From positions 1,303,672 to 1,367,671 of the forward strand of contig LR698958.1 of assembly GCA_902381685.1 (NCBI GenBank): a stretch of DNA of 64,000 nt, written 5' to 3'. The first letter of the stretch is position 1. Every line of letters begins with the position of its first letter. This document shows, one piece after another, positions 16,285-22,959 of the stretch. The DNA comes from Lachnospiraceae bacterium. GTDB lineage: Bacteria; Bacillota; Clostridia; Lachnospirales; Lachnospiraceae. A program made the translations under genes and the position numbers. The notes beneath the pieces were generated by a model that was not told where the DNA came from, made no database searches, and saw only the letters and a list, made by a program, of their open reading frames with translations.

Positions 16285-17298
16285 TTAAATAAATAATGTA
16301 CTAAAAATATTAAATCCATATCCAACAATGATAATTCCAACCGTACAAATGGCAATAAATAAAGTCAATAGTTTCGGTTTTACCGCTTTTTTCAGCATGA
16401 TTAAAGACGGTAAACTCAATGTTGTCACTGCCATCATAAATGATAAAACCGTACCTAATTGCGCCCCCTTTGCAAGCAAAGCCTCCGCAACCGGAATTGT
16501 TCCGAAAATATCAGCATACATAGGAATACCGACAAGGGTTGCTAAAATAACACCGAATGGATTGTTGCTTCCTAAAATATTTTCAATCCACGTTTCAGGT
16601 ATCCAGTTATGGATAGTTGCTCCTATGCCTACACCAAGCAGAATGTATGGAAATACCTTTTTGAATGTTCCCACAACCTGCTCTTTGGCATATTGAACTC
16701 TATCCTTTTTAGTCAGGGTAGGAGAACTAATATCAACGCTGCTTGCATTTTTGACGAAATCTTCCACATATTTTTCCATGTGTAATTTTTCAATTAAAGT
16801 ACCGCCAAGTACAGCAATTACCAGACCGACAATTACATAAGCAAAAGCGACCTTAGCACCAAAAATACTCATTAGCAATACAAGACTTCCCAAATCAACC
16901 ATAGGAGAAGAAATCAAAAATGAAAAAGTTACGCCTAGTGGTAGTCCCGCACTTGTAAACCCTATAAATAAAGGGATAGAAGAACATGAGCAAAATGGTG
17001 TAACCGTTCCTAACAATGCGGAAATGATATTTGCTCCGATACCATGAAAACGTCCTAAAATTTTCTTACTTCGTTCCGGCGGAAAGTAACTTTGAATATA
17101 CGAAATAAAGAAAATCAGTAAACATAGTAGAATTGTGATTTTGATTACATCATACAGAAAGAATTGAATACTTCCACCCAAACGGCTGTTAATGTCTAAC
17201 CCTAGTAGCGATAGTCCATTCCCGATTAAACCATTCAACCATTTCATACCTAATATTTGGTCTTGGAAAAATAACCATATCGAATTTAATATTTCCAA
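16285..17298 (-). CDS. Permease of the DUF318/ArsP-like family
   Basis: A 337-residue membrane permease with about eight TM segments. The family signature is the TPFCSCSSIPL stretch (Cys103 and Cys105), inside a membrane segment where it is thought to bind metal or metalloid. Relatives (ArsP, SO_0444) export methylated or trivalent arsenicals. Position between arsR and arsC supports an arsenic role. The start is a TTG at 17296-17298, chosen because AGGAGGG lies 8 bases upstream and no ATG fits. A palindrome matching the arsR operator lies 16 bases before this start. The exact substrate (arsenite or organoarsenical) is not settled. Confidence 0.85.
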   Translation of the reverse strand: MEILNSIWLFFQDQILGMKWLNGLIGNGLSLLGLDINSRLGGSIQFFLYDVIKITILLCLLIFFISYIQSYFPPERSKKILGRFHGIGANIISALLGTVTPFCSCSSIPLFIGFTSAGLPLGVTFSFLISSPMVDLGSLVLLMSIFGAKVAFAYVIVGLVIAVLGGTLIEKLHMEKYVEDFVKNASSVDISSPTLTKKDRVQYAKEQVVGTFKKVFPYILLGVGIGATIHNWIPETWIENILGSNNPFGVILATLVGIPMYADIFGTIPVAEALLAKGAQLGTVLSFMMAVTTLSLPSLIMLKKAVKPKLLTLFIAICTVGIIIVGYGFNIFSTLFI

Positions 17299-17313
17299 AA
17301 AATCCCTCCTTTA

Positions 17314-17337
17314 ACATATCAACTTTTTTTGATGTGT
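17314..17337. promoter_or_regulatory. ArsR-type operator upstream of the permease
   Basis: Imperfect palindrome ACATATCAA-CTTTTTT-TTGATGTGT; core ATCAA, 6 bases, TTGAT. The core and spacing are the same as at 17691-17712 in front of arsR, so both sites are probably bound by the same regulator. Confidence 0.65.
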
Positions 17338-17370
17338 AAGAGTTTTATAAAAGCCATCTTACGATGACCT

Positions 17371-17676
17371 TTATTTGCAACAGTTTGATTGATTTTCTGT
17401 ATTTGATGTCGTTAATTCCAACAATCGTTTTGACGCATATTCACTTCCACTTTTGCTAAGGCTGTAATGCGTCCATTTTCCATCTTGTCTTGCAGTAACA
17501 ATACCAGAATCACAAAGTATCTTCATGTGATAAGATAAAGCCGATTGTCCTATATTCATATTTTCAATTAGAACACACGCACATTTTTCGCCGCTTTTTA
17601 AATACTCTAAAATAGTTAATCTTTTTGTATCACTAAGAGCCTTAAATATTTTAGCGTCTTTTGAAAAATCAGTCAT
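17371..17676 (-). CDS. arsR: ArsR-family metalloregulator
   Basis: A 101-residue winged-helix repressor that releases DNA on binding arsenite or another metal. The metal motif is C32-A-C34 in KCACVL, corresponding to the ELCVCDL site of classical ArsR. The recognition helix lies at about 43-57 (GQSALSYHMKILCDSG). A C-terminal NCCK adds further cysteines. The start at 17676 lies 8 bases after GAGGAG; two ATGs closer to that site are less likely. It heads the arsenic locus and is flanked by two palindromes with the same core, a good sign of autoregulation. Confidence 0.92.
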   Translation of the reverse strand: MTDFSKDAKIFKALSDTKRLTILEYLKSGEKCACVLIENMNIGQSALSYHMKILCDSGIVTARQDGKWTHYSLSKSGSEYASKRLLELTTSNTENQSNCCK

Positions 17677-17690
17677 TATCATCACTCCTC

Positions 17691-17712
17691 ACATCAAATA
17701 TTTTTGATATGT
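17691..17712. promoter_or_regulatory. ArsR-type operator upstream of arsR
   Basis: ACATCAA-ATATTT-TTGATATGT, core ATCAA, 6 bases, TTGAT, placed 15 bases before the arsR start codon. Confidence 0.7.
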
Positions 17713-17755
17713 TTATTGTAATTGTAATTAACACTCTTGTCAATATATAAAATTA

Positions 17756-18250
17756 TTATAATCGCCACCAAATTGTCTTATCTCTAAAAAATTCAATAAA
17801 TCCACATTTTTTCAAAAGTCGTTGTGAAGGAAAATTCTCCATTTCTGTTTCTGCAACAATAGTTTTTACCGCATTTTGTTTTTTCCCCCACGAACAAAAT
17901 GCCTCAACTGCCTCTGTCATATACCCCAAATGTTCATGGTGATTTCCTAAACCATAGCCGATTTCAACCTCTCCTTTTGCATTTGGAACATCTTTAAAAT
18001 CAATCATTCCAACCACAATATCGTCTTCTTTTCTGACAATTATCCAAAATGTCAGCCATAAATAATCTTTATAATTTTTCTTCGCTTTCAGGCTTTGATT
18101 AAAAAGAATATGTTTAAAAACACCTTCTACTTTTTCCCCTTGATATGAACAGTGCAATTCTCTCTCAAATTTTGAAATATTATTCACTAACATTTCAAGT
18201 TGCTCCGGTGTGAGAGCAACTATTTTTAATCGTTTTGTTTTAATCTCCAT
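17756..18250 (-). CDS. GNAT family N-acetyltransferase
   Basis: A 164-residue acetyltransferase of the RimJ/RimL-like GNAT type. It transfers an acetyl group from acetyl-CoA to an amine, target unknown. Features are the N-terminal ETKRL-like strand (MEIKTKRLKIV), the acceptor-domain strand VGMIDFKDVP, the EIGYGLGNHHEHLGYMTEAV stretch that includes a loosened acetyl-CoA loop, and a C-terminal SQRLLKKCGFIE typical of the family. Start 18250 lies 8 bases after AAAGGA; an in-frame TTG upstream is unlikely. Last gene of the one-direction run of small accessory genes. Confidence 0.82.
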   Translation of the reverse strand: MEIKTKRLKIVALTPEQLEMLVNNISKFERELHCSYQGEKVEGVFKHILFNQSLKAKKNYKDYLWLTFWIIVRKEDDIVVGMIDFKDVPNAKGEVEIGYGLGNHHEHLGYMTEAVEAFCSWGKKQNAVKTIVAETEMENFPSQRLLKKCGFIEFFRDKTIWWRL

Positions 18251-18368
18251 TATTAAAAGTCCTTTCTCCAATATTAATTCTGATTTATCTCAAAGGACTT
18301 ACGCAATAAAAACACCCCCTCGTATAAAATACTACCACAAATCGAAACTCCTCAACTATAGTCCGGTT

Positions 18369-18878
18369 TTACATATCTTTCATAATTAAAATAGTTCCTA
18401 AAATATATCCGCAATCCCATTCCTTAAACCTTTCATCACCATAATGAAAGCAAGGGTGTTTGAATACAATCCCTGCTCCAATTCCATTATCAAAAGTTTT
18501 TAAATAATCTTCATCGTCAGATAAAATTTTTATAGATTCCGGAATTTTTTTGCCGAATACTTCTTCATCACTATAAATATCCTTTTGATACTTGGGCAAC
18601 GCCAGTATTTTTCCCCTTATCAGAAAATTAACTGACATTCTATATATTTTTGAAGTCGATATTTCTTCATCTTTCGGTATCTCATAAATGACTTTATCAA
18701 CCTCTATTTTAGCCAAGTCAATTCCTAAAGAGTTAAAAAACAGTTGTTGTTCTGATGACAGACTTTCGATAAACTCTATATTGGCTGTTTTATCGACGGA
18801 ATAGTCAACTTCTTCATATAATTGTTTTGTCAAGTCAACATCAGCATCTAATTGCCACGGATTAAAATTAAAAATCAT
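18369..18878 (-). CDS. Hypothetical protein in the accessory array
   Basis: A 169-residue soluble, acidic protein I do not recognise. It starts MIFNFNPWQLDADVDLT and has a pattern of mixed alpha/beta segments, no signal peptide and no membrane helix. The start at 18878 is chosen because AGGAGG lies 6 bases upstream; a GTG 39 bases further up has no such site. It lies between a broken and an intact GNAT gene, in the same direction as the rest of the array. The content suggests an accessory gene carried in by transfer; function cannot be assigned. Confidence 0.65.
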   Translation of the reverse strand: MIFNFNPWQLDADVDLTKQLYEEVDYSVDKTANIEFIESLSSEQQLFFNSLGIDLAKIEVDKVIYEIPKDEEISTSKIYRMSVNFLIRGKILALPKYQKDIYSDEEVFGKKIPESIKILSDDEDYLKTFDNGIGAGIVFKHPCFHYGDERFKEWDCGYILGTILIMKDM

Positions 18879-18944
18879 GCCAATCCTCCTCGTAATAAAT
18901 TCCACGTTTTTATTCACTTTACAAATCGGAAGTTTTTAAATCTG

Positions 18945-19227
18945 CTACGATTTTTTTACCATTTGTATTTCTCTAAAATGCTTGTCCAAAAAAGGAATAC
19001 TCCACCTCTTTGTTTTCTTTAAACCTATAAAAAAATACATTTTGCATGTAACCACATTTTCCAAAGTTACGCTGATATATGATTTACTGGCATTATGCTT
19101 AAGTCTTAAAATACTCCAAAAATGCCATTGTTGCTTGTTTCTCATAACCTTTCCCTTGAAACCGCTTACCAATCATAAAATTCCATACAACCCCAGTAGT
19201 TTGATTTGTCAATTTTTAAAATTCCAT
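18945..19227 (-). pseudogene. Decayed GNAT acetyltransferase
   Basis: Starting at the ATG at 19227 (AAGGTGAGG upstream), the frame has a stop at codon 4, then reads WNFMIGKRFQGKGYEKQA, a recognisable acetyl-CoA-binding loop (Q/RxxGxG/A). It stops again near 19110. A neighbouring frame continues NASKSYISVTLENVV, ending DKHFREIQMVKKS at 18945. The pieces line up as the C-terminal two thirds of a spermine/spermidine-type GNAT enzyme. At least one nonsense codon and one frameshift (and probably two more near 19010) show long decay. Confidence 0.75.
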
Positions 19228-19253
19228 CTTTTTACCTCACCTTCTTAGATTTC

Positions 19254-19694
19254 TTATTGTTTATAAACAACTTCAAATTCTTCACAAACAACTTTCATAT
19301 CTGAAGTAAATTTTAATCCAGCCTCACTCAAACATTCCGTAAAAAATTTCTCGTGAACTTCTCTCCAAAAATCTAAGGATTTATCTCCCTCTCCTTCTTT
19401 GTGAGCGTGTTCTGCTGTTACTGCATAAAATGGAACAATAGTTACTTTTTTAGTTTGAATAATACAAATAGCATTATCCTTAGAGTCCAAAATCACACTA
19501 TATGCTCCTATTGCAGGCAATGGTTCGTTTTCTAATTCGTATAGAGGATAAGCTGAAGCAGTAGCGGTTTTTTCACCAGTTGCAACTAAATGAACTAACA
19601 AATCTGCTTCCACTCCAAAACTCCATTCCTCATAATGACATTCGCCAATGTTATTCTCTGTAACAAATATTTCCCAAAGTTCTTTTCCAGACAT
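19254..19694 (-). CDS. ASCH domain protein
   Basis: A 146-residue ASCH-domain protein, a PUA-like fold thought to bind RNA or modified nucleosides; some members are amidohydrolases acting on N4-acetylcytidine. The conserved features are the early LWEIFVTEN helix, the segment GEKTATASAYPLYELE at about 40-55, GAYSVILDSKDNAICII with strand-loop-strand spacing, and the conserved W within LDFWREVHEKFF. Complete length for the family. GGAGGG precedes the ATG, and the 43-bp array repeat begins immediately upstream of that site. Function in this host is unknown. Confidence 0.85.
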   Translation of the reverse strand: MSGKELWEIFVTENNIGECHYEEWSFGVEADLLVHLVATGEKTATASAYPLYELENEPLPAIGAYSVILDSKDNAICIIQTKKVTIVPFYAVTAEHAHKEGEGDKSLDFWREVHEKFFTECLSEAGLKFTSDMKVVCEEFEVVYKQ

Positions 19695-19707
19695 AAAATA
19701 TTCCCTC

Positions 19708-19755
19708 CAACTTCTAATTTATCTATCTCTTTATTTTCTCTCTAAACTGCAAGTT
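19708..19755. repeat. Array spacer repeat, copy A
   Basis: Between the hydrolase stop and the ASCH ribosome binding site. Arms AACTTCTAATTTA and TAAACTGCAAGTT form an imperfect palindrome around 21 bases. It is identical to copy B (21048-21094) at 41 of its first 43 positions. Confidence 0.75.
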
Positions 19756-19756
19756 A

Positions 19757-20356
19757 TCAAATGCTATGTCTTAGCCAATTATCTAAAAATTCAATTTGCT
19801 CATTTGTATGAAACCAATGTTCTCCGTTCTCCATTATAGTGAGGGTTGCACCGATTTTATCTGCAAACATGGATACCGTATCATAAGAAGTTAAGTTATC
19901 TTTTGTTCCAAATAAAATATTTGTCGGTATCTTCCAATCAATGGGATTTTTCCTCACATAGCAAAGATACTTCCAAGACAATGTTTCCCCGAACTCTGTC
20001 GGTATTTCTTTTTTGTCACAAAGTTCAGTTTCTGTTACATTTGCCCATGCCATCATATCTCCAATCAATTTTTCCATATTTACAATTGGAGATATGAACA
20101 ATGCTTTTTTTATATTTTTATTCTGTAAAGCATTCATTGCAAAAAATGCACCAATGCTATTTGCAATAATAATTACAGAGTCATATTTTCCGCACAAAGT
20201 ATCGAAAATAACAGGAAACTCCTCTTTCGCCTCCCACGGCGTTTTAGAACTGTAGTCCATACCAAATATATCATATCCGCTACAAATTGATTTGTAATGC
20301 TCTGCTTCGTTAGCATTTCCATCTTTTCCATGTATATATAAAATTGCTTTTTTCAA
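19757..20356 (-). CDS. Alpha/beta hydrolase
   Basis: A 199-residue small alpha/beta hydrolase, cytoplasmic, related to YdeN/RBBP9-like serine hydrolases. The oxyanion strand ILYIHGKDGN is at the N-terminus, the nucleophile Ser lies in IANSIGAFF (about residue 67), and the acid and base are the Asp of FGTKDNLTS and the His of GEHWFH near the C-terminus. So the catalytic triad is complete. The start is a TTG at 20356, just after GAGGTGAT; an in-frame GTG overlaps that site. Substrate unknown. It lies in the accessory array with repeat D upstream and repeat A downstream. Confidence 0.85.
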   Translation of the reverse strand: MKKAILYIHGKDGNANEAEHYKSICSGYDIFGMDYSSKTPWEAKEEFPVIFDTLCGKYDSVIIIANSIGAFFAMNALQNKNIKKALFISPIVNMEKLIGDMMAWANVTETELCDKKEIPTEFGETLSWKYLCYVRKNPIDWKIPTNILFGTKDNLTSYDTVSMFADKIGATLTIMENGEHWFHTNEQIEFLDNWLRHSI

Positions 20357-20365
20357 AAATATCAC

Positions 20366-20412
20366 CTCTAAACCTCAATCCGTTTTATCGCTCGGTATAT
20401 AAACTGGAAGTT
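20366..20412. repeat. Array spacer repeat, copy D (divergent)
   Basis: The right arm TAAACTGGAAGTT (20400-20412) matches the array palindrome and is the exact complement of the consensus arm. The left part AACCTCAATCCGTTTTA is a looser match. It separates the zinc-ribbon gene from the hydrolase gene. Confidence 0.55.
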
Positions 20413-20415
20413 ATA

Positions 20416-20646
20416 TTATTCTTTGCTGTCCAGCCACATTAAAATCTTCTTACATTTAGGACAGTACCATGCAGGGCTTTCAAGAACAGAGGTTTTTACA
20501 CTAATAGTTTTTCGGGTAAAAAATCCTTTTAGTCCAACTTTTTTCTTCTCTTCATCAGAAGTAAATTCATACCAATGTCCACCACCCTGTCCAACACCTT
20601 CGACAGTTCCTTGTTCCATTTCCATTCCACAATCTAAACATTTCAT
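20416..20646 (-). CDS. Small zinc-ribbon protein (PF20097/DUF6487-like)
   Basis: A 76-residue protein with two CxxC pairs: C3-x2-C6 (KCLDCGME) near the start and C61-x2-C64 (YCPKCKK) near the end, which should bind one zinc. Between them is a short basic stretch. Small proteins of this pattern are common in gut Bacillota and are annotated as DUF6487. GGAGGAAG precedes the ATG. Half of the array palindrome (20666-20678) lies just upstream. Role unknown. Confidence 0.75.
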   Translation of the reverse strand: MKCLDCGMEMEQGTVEGVGQGGGHWYEFTSDEEKKKVGLKGFFTRKTISVKTSVLESPAWYCPKCKKILMWLDSKE

Positions 20647-20665
20647 ATACTACTTCCTCCTACGC

Positions 20666-20678
20666 AACTTCCAATTTA
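20666..20678. repeat. Array spacer repeat, copy C (half)
   Basis: AACTTCCAATTTA, one arm of the array palindrome, sits between the stop codon of the two-TM gene and the ribosome binding site of the zinc-ribbon gene. It overlaps the stop codon of the upstream gene. Confidence 0.55.
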
Positions 20679-21029
20679 TTTATGCTTTCTCATATCTTTT
20701 TCTATCGACTTTTCTGCTTGCTTCAGCATTCTGTTTTGATGAGACTTTACTTCTTTTTCTATCCAAATTTGATATTTTTTACAATATTTTCCTAATAACA
20801 ATAGAAGTACACCAACAGTCATAGAAATTGAAGAAATAGCAGCCCAAATACCGTAAAACAGAGGAATATTGTATTTTTCATAATCTTGTGGTAAAAAACT
20901 TACAAAACCTAATATTATAAAAGATATTATACCTAAAAAAATAAATATACGTCCTATCTGATTGTAAAATACAATTCCTTCATTTGTTTTTTGGGGAGGC
21001 TTTTTACTTTTTACTAATTTGTTACTCAT
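20676..21029 (-). CDS. Small two-TM membrane protein
   Basis: A 117-residue protein with a basic N-terminus, two membrane segments (about 27-47 and 62-83) and a long charged C-terminal tail rich in Lys, Glu and Gln that may form a helix. I do not recognise a family. Start 21029 follows GGAG by 10 bases; an upstream in-frame ATG is not supported by a ribosome binding site. It lies in the accessory array with repeat B upstream. Nothing visible indicates an enzyme. Confidence 0.6.
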   Translation of the reverse strand: MSNKLVKSKKPPQKTNEGIVFYNQIGRIFIFLGIISFIILGFVSFLPQDYEKYNIPLFYGIWAAISSISMTVGVLLLLLGKYCKKYQIWIEKEVKSHQNRMLKQAEKSIEKDMRKHK

Positions 21030-21047
21030 ATCTTTTTTACTCCATAC

Positions 21048-21094
21048 AACTTCCAATTTATCTATCTCTTCATTTTCTCTCTAAACTGGGATTT
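21048..21094. repeat. Array spacer repeat, copy B
   Basis: Arms AACTTCCAATTTA and TAAACTGGGATTT around 21 bases, between the L7/L12-like gene and the two-TM gene. The first 43 bases match copy A except for two positions. Confidence 0.75.
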
Positions 21095-21374
21095 ATAGTG
21101 TATCAACATATTGCTTTGCCTGTACTAAATCCATAGAAGTCACTTCTCTTACTTTTTTTACAGCTTCCACTTCTTTAACACTTTTTTTCAGATGTGTTAT
21201 ATATTCTTTTTCTTCATCAGAAATAAAATATGTAGCTAATTGTTGATTTCCGGTTTCTTTACACAATTTATCAATCTGTATTTGCTGTGATTTTACTTGC
21301 TTTTGTAATTCATTGATTTTTATATAAAGTAAAATTCCACCAATTATCATTAAAACTATAATTCCATATTCCAT
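21093..21374 (-). CDS. Membrane-anchored protein with L7/L12 C-terminal-like domain
   Basis: A 93-residue protein: one N-terminal membrane segment (about 3-17), a short coiled-coil-like stretch rich in Gln and Lys (20-42), and a C-terminal region VEAVKKVREVTSMDLVQAK that resembles the helix-turn-helix hairpin of ribosomal protein L7/L12. In L7/L12 this region contacts translation factors. The residues KxVRExT and AKxxVD follow the L12 pattern. Such membrane-tethered L12-like proteins are found sporadically in Bacillota. AAAGGAG precedes the ATG. It lies next to the IS element that now separates it from the array head. Confidence 0.65.
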   Translation of the reverse strand: MEYGIIVLMIIGGILLYIKINELQKQVKSQQIQIDKLCKETGNQQLATYFISDEEKEYITHLKKSVKEVEAVKKVREVTSMDLVQAKQYVDTL

Positions 21375-21451
21375 AAAGTTTTTCTCCTTTAATTCACGTT
21401 TTCCAGTTCTACAAGTTGAAACTTTCTTCTCTATTAGCGGTTATATTTTGT

Positions 21452-21641
21452 GGTGTTAGAATATAAATAGTACAAGTCAAAATGAGAATTCCTTATAAGA
21501 AAAATTATGGTACAATGTAGGTACCGCACTGAAGGAGGATCTCATTGGTGTTAGAATATAAATAGTACAAGTCAAAATGAGAATTCCTTATAAGAAAAAT
21601 TATGGTACAATGTAGGTACCGCACTGAAGGAGGATCTCATT
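21452..21641. repeat. 95-bp perfect tandem duplication at the left end of the IS
   Basis: The 95 bases from 21452 to 21546 are repeated exactly at 21547-21641. Each copy contains the left IS terminal sequence, a possible -10 box TACAAT and the ribosome binding site GAAGGAGG of the transposase. Only the second copy leads into the ATG. Confidence 0.9.
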
Positions 21642-21926
21642 ATGGCAAAGCACTATGACAAACAATTTAAGCTGGATGCAGTCCAGTATTATCATGATCA
21701 CAAGAACTTAGGACTGCAGGGCTGTGCTACAAACTTAGGAATCAGTCAGCAGACTTTATCACGCTGGCAGAAAGAACTGCGTGAAACAGGTGATATTGAA
21801 AGCCGTGGTTCCGGTAACTATGCTTCTGATGAAGCAAAAGAAATCGCACGATTAAAACGAGAATTACGAGATGCACAGGATGCCCTTGAAGTATTAAAAA
21901 AAGCAATCAACATTCTGGGAAAATGA
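21642..21926 (+). CDS. IS3-family transposase OrfA
   Basis: A 94-residue DNA-binding subunit of the IS3-family transposase. It has an HTH of the transposase_8 type (residues about 10-50, with GCATNLGISQQTLSRW) and a leucine-zipper-like C-terminus (IARLKRELRDAQDALEVLKKA). The ATG lies 8 bases after AAGGAGG. A run TTAAAAAAAGC at about 21892-21902 in the codon order TTA-AAA-AAA-GCA is a likely -1 slippery site for making the OrfAB fusion. Its stop codon overlaps the OrfB start (ATGA). Confidence 0.92.
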   Translation: MAKHYDKQFKLDAVQYYHDHKNLGLQGCATNLGISQQTLSRWQKELRETGDIESRGSGNYASDEAKEIARLKRELRDAQDALEVLKKAINILGK

Positions 21927-22837
21927 CGGAAGCCATTTATCTCGAAGTTACGGAGATGGCAGAAACTGCCCATAAGGCAAAACGCCGGGTTTCTGTCTCC
22001 GGAATGTTGAAACATCTTGGCGTTTCTCGTTCTGGTTATCATGCGTGGCTAAAACGTGTTCCTTCTAATACAGAAAAAAGACGTGAAGCCGTAAAAGCTA
22101 AAATCAAGGATATATATGATGAATCTAAACAGAATTATGGTGCCCCTAAAATTACCAGGGAATTGCGTAAATCAGGAGAAATCATCTCCGAACGTACTGT
22201 TGGTAAGTATATGAAGCAAATGGGCATCAAAGCCCAGTGGGTCAAGCCATGGACGATCACAACCAAAGATTCTGACTTCAGCAGCGAATTAAAAAATATC
22301 CTTGATGAACAGTTTAATCCAGAACGTCCAAATGCTGTTTGGTGTTCTGATATCACTTATATCTGGACGATAGACGGATTTGTTTATCTGACCAGTATCA
22401 TGGACTTATATTCCAGAAAAATCATTGCCTGGACACTTTCCAAAACATTGGAGGTATCCTGCGTGATTGAAACAATAAAGAAAGCCAAAGCAAGACGCAA
22501 TATCGATAAGCCTTTAATTCTGCATTCAGACCGGGGAAGCCAGTATGTATCAAAAGAATACAAACGTGTAACCGCAACCATGCAGTGTAGTTATTCTAAA
22601 AAGTCATATCCATGGGATAACGCATGTATTGAATCATTCCATTCCCTGATTAAGAGAGAATGGCTGAATCGGTTTAAGATTCGAGATTATGACCATGCAT
22701 ATCGTTTGATTTTTGAATATTTGGAAGCGTTCTACAATACGAAACGAATTCATAGTCACTGTGATTATATGTCACCAAACGATTATGAAGAGCTGTATCG
22801 TAGGCTTCAACAAGACGAATTGCAGTTGGCAGGTTAA
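21923..22837 (+). CDS. IS3-family transposase OrfB (DDE integrase)
   Basis: A 304-residue catalytic subunit. The N-terminal HTH_21 region (SGYHAWLKR, NYGAPKITREL) is followed by an integrase core with the DDE triad: D in CSDITYIW, D in LHSDRGSQY, and E in NACIESFHS. The frame is complete without stops, so the element could be active when fused to OrfA through -1 frameshifting. The frame lies -1 relative to OrfA, as expected for this family. Confidence 0.93.
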   Translation: MTEAIYLEVTEMAETAHKAKRRVSVSGMLKHLGVSRSGYHAWLKRVPSNTEKRREAVKAKIKDIYDESKQNYGAPKITRELRKSGEIISERTVGKYMKQMGIKAQWVKPWTITTKDSDFSSELKNILDEQFNPERPNAVWCSDITYIWTIDGFVYLTSIMDLYSRKIIAWTLSKTLEVSCVIETIKKAKARRNIDKPLILHSDRGSQYVSKEYKRVTATMQCSYSKKSYPWDNACIESFHSLIKREWLNRFKIRDYDHAYRLIFEYLEAFYNTKRIHSHCDYMSPNDYEELYRRLQQDELQLAG

Positions 22838-22942
22838 GATGAGGAAAACCTCATTTTAACTTGTACTAAATCTTGACATAGGACCATTGCTCCTGCATAA
22901 ATCAGCAACACCCATCGTTTCCGTCATAACAATCCCCTCTAT

Positions 22943-22958
22943 CTTCCAATTTATCTAT
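22943..22958. repeat. Array spacer repeat, copy E (outer half)
   Basis: CTTCCAATTTATCTAT, one arm of the array palindrome with the following bases, lies upstream of the first reading frame of the array. A possible minus-strand -10 box TAGAAT lies just beyond, so the array may be transcribed from here. Confidence 0.5.
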
Positions 22959-22959
22959 T

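Larger units (their letters stand above)
21454..22878 (+). mobile_element. IS3-family insertion sequence (IS150-like)
   Basis: Two overlapping transposase frames are flanked by related ends. Left TGTTAG...AAATAGTACAAGTCAAAATGAG; right end, read inward, TGTCAAGATTTAGTACAAG then TTAAAATGAG. The shared core TAGTACAAGTYAAAATGAG is the terminal inverted repeat; ends TG...CA suit the family. Without the duplication the element would be about 1.33 kb. No clear target duplication is seen. It is inserted in the opposite direction to the accessory array. Confidence 0.85.
21409..22927 (-). pseudogene. Short reading frame at the array head, interrupted by the IS
   Basis: On the minus strand an ATG at 22925-22927 with GAGGGG upstream starts a frame reading MTETMGVADLCRSNG, which runs into the IS right end at 22878. 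On the other side of the IS a frame reading TPQNITANREESFNL ends at 21409. They could be the two halves of one short gene, or the ends of two longer, deleted genes; no clear target-site duplication is visible to settle this. No family recognised. Confidence 0.4.

Noticed and set aside
21454-22878. IS with target-site duplication
   Set aside because: The flanking bases TGTGG and TAGGA do not match; no duplication can be demonstrated.
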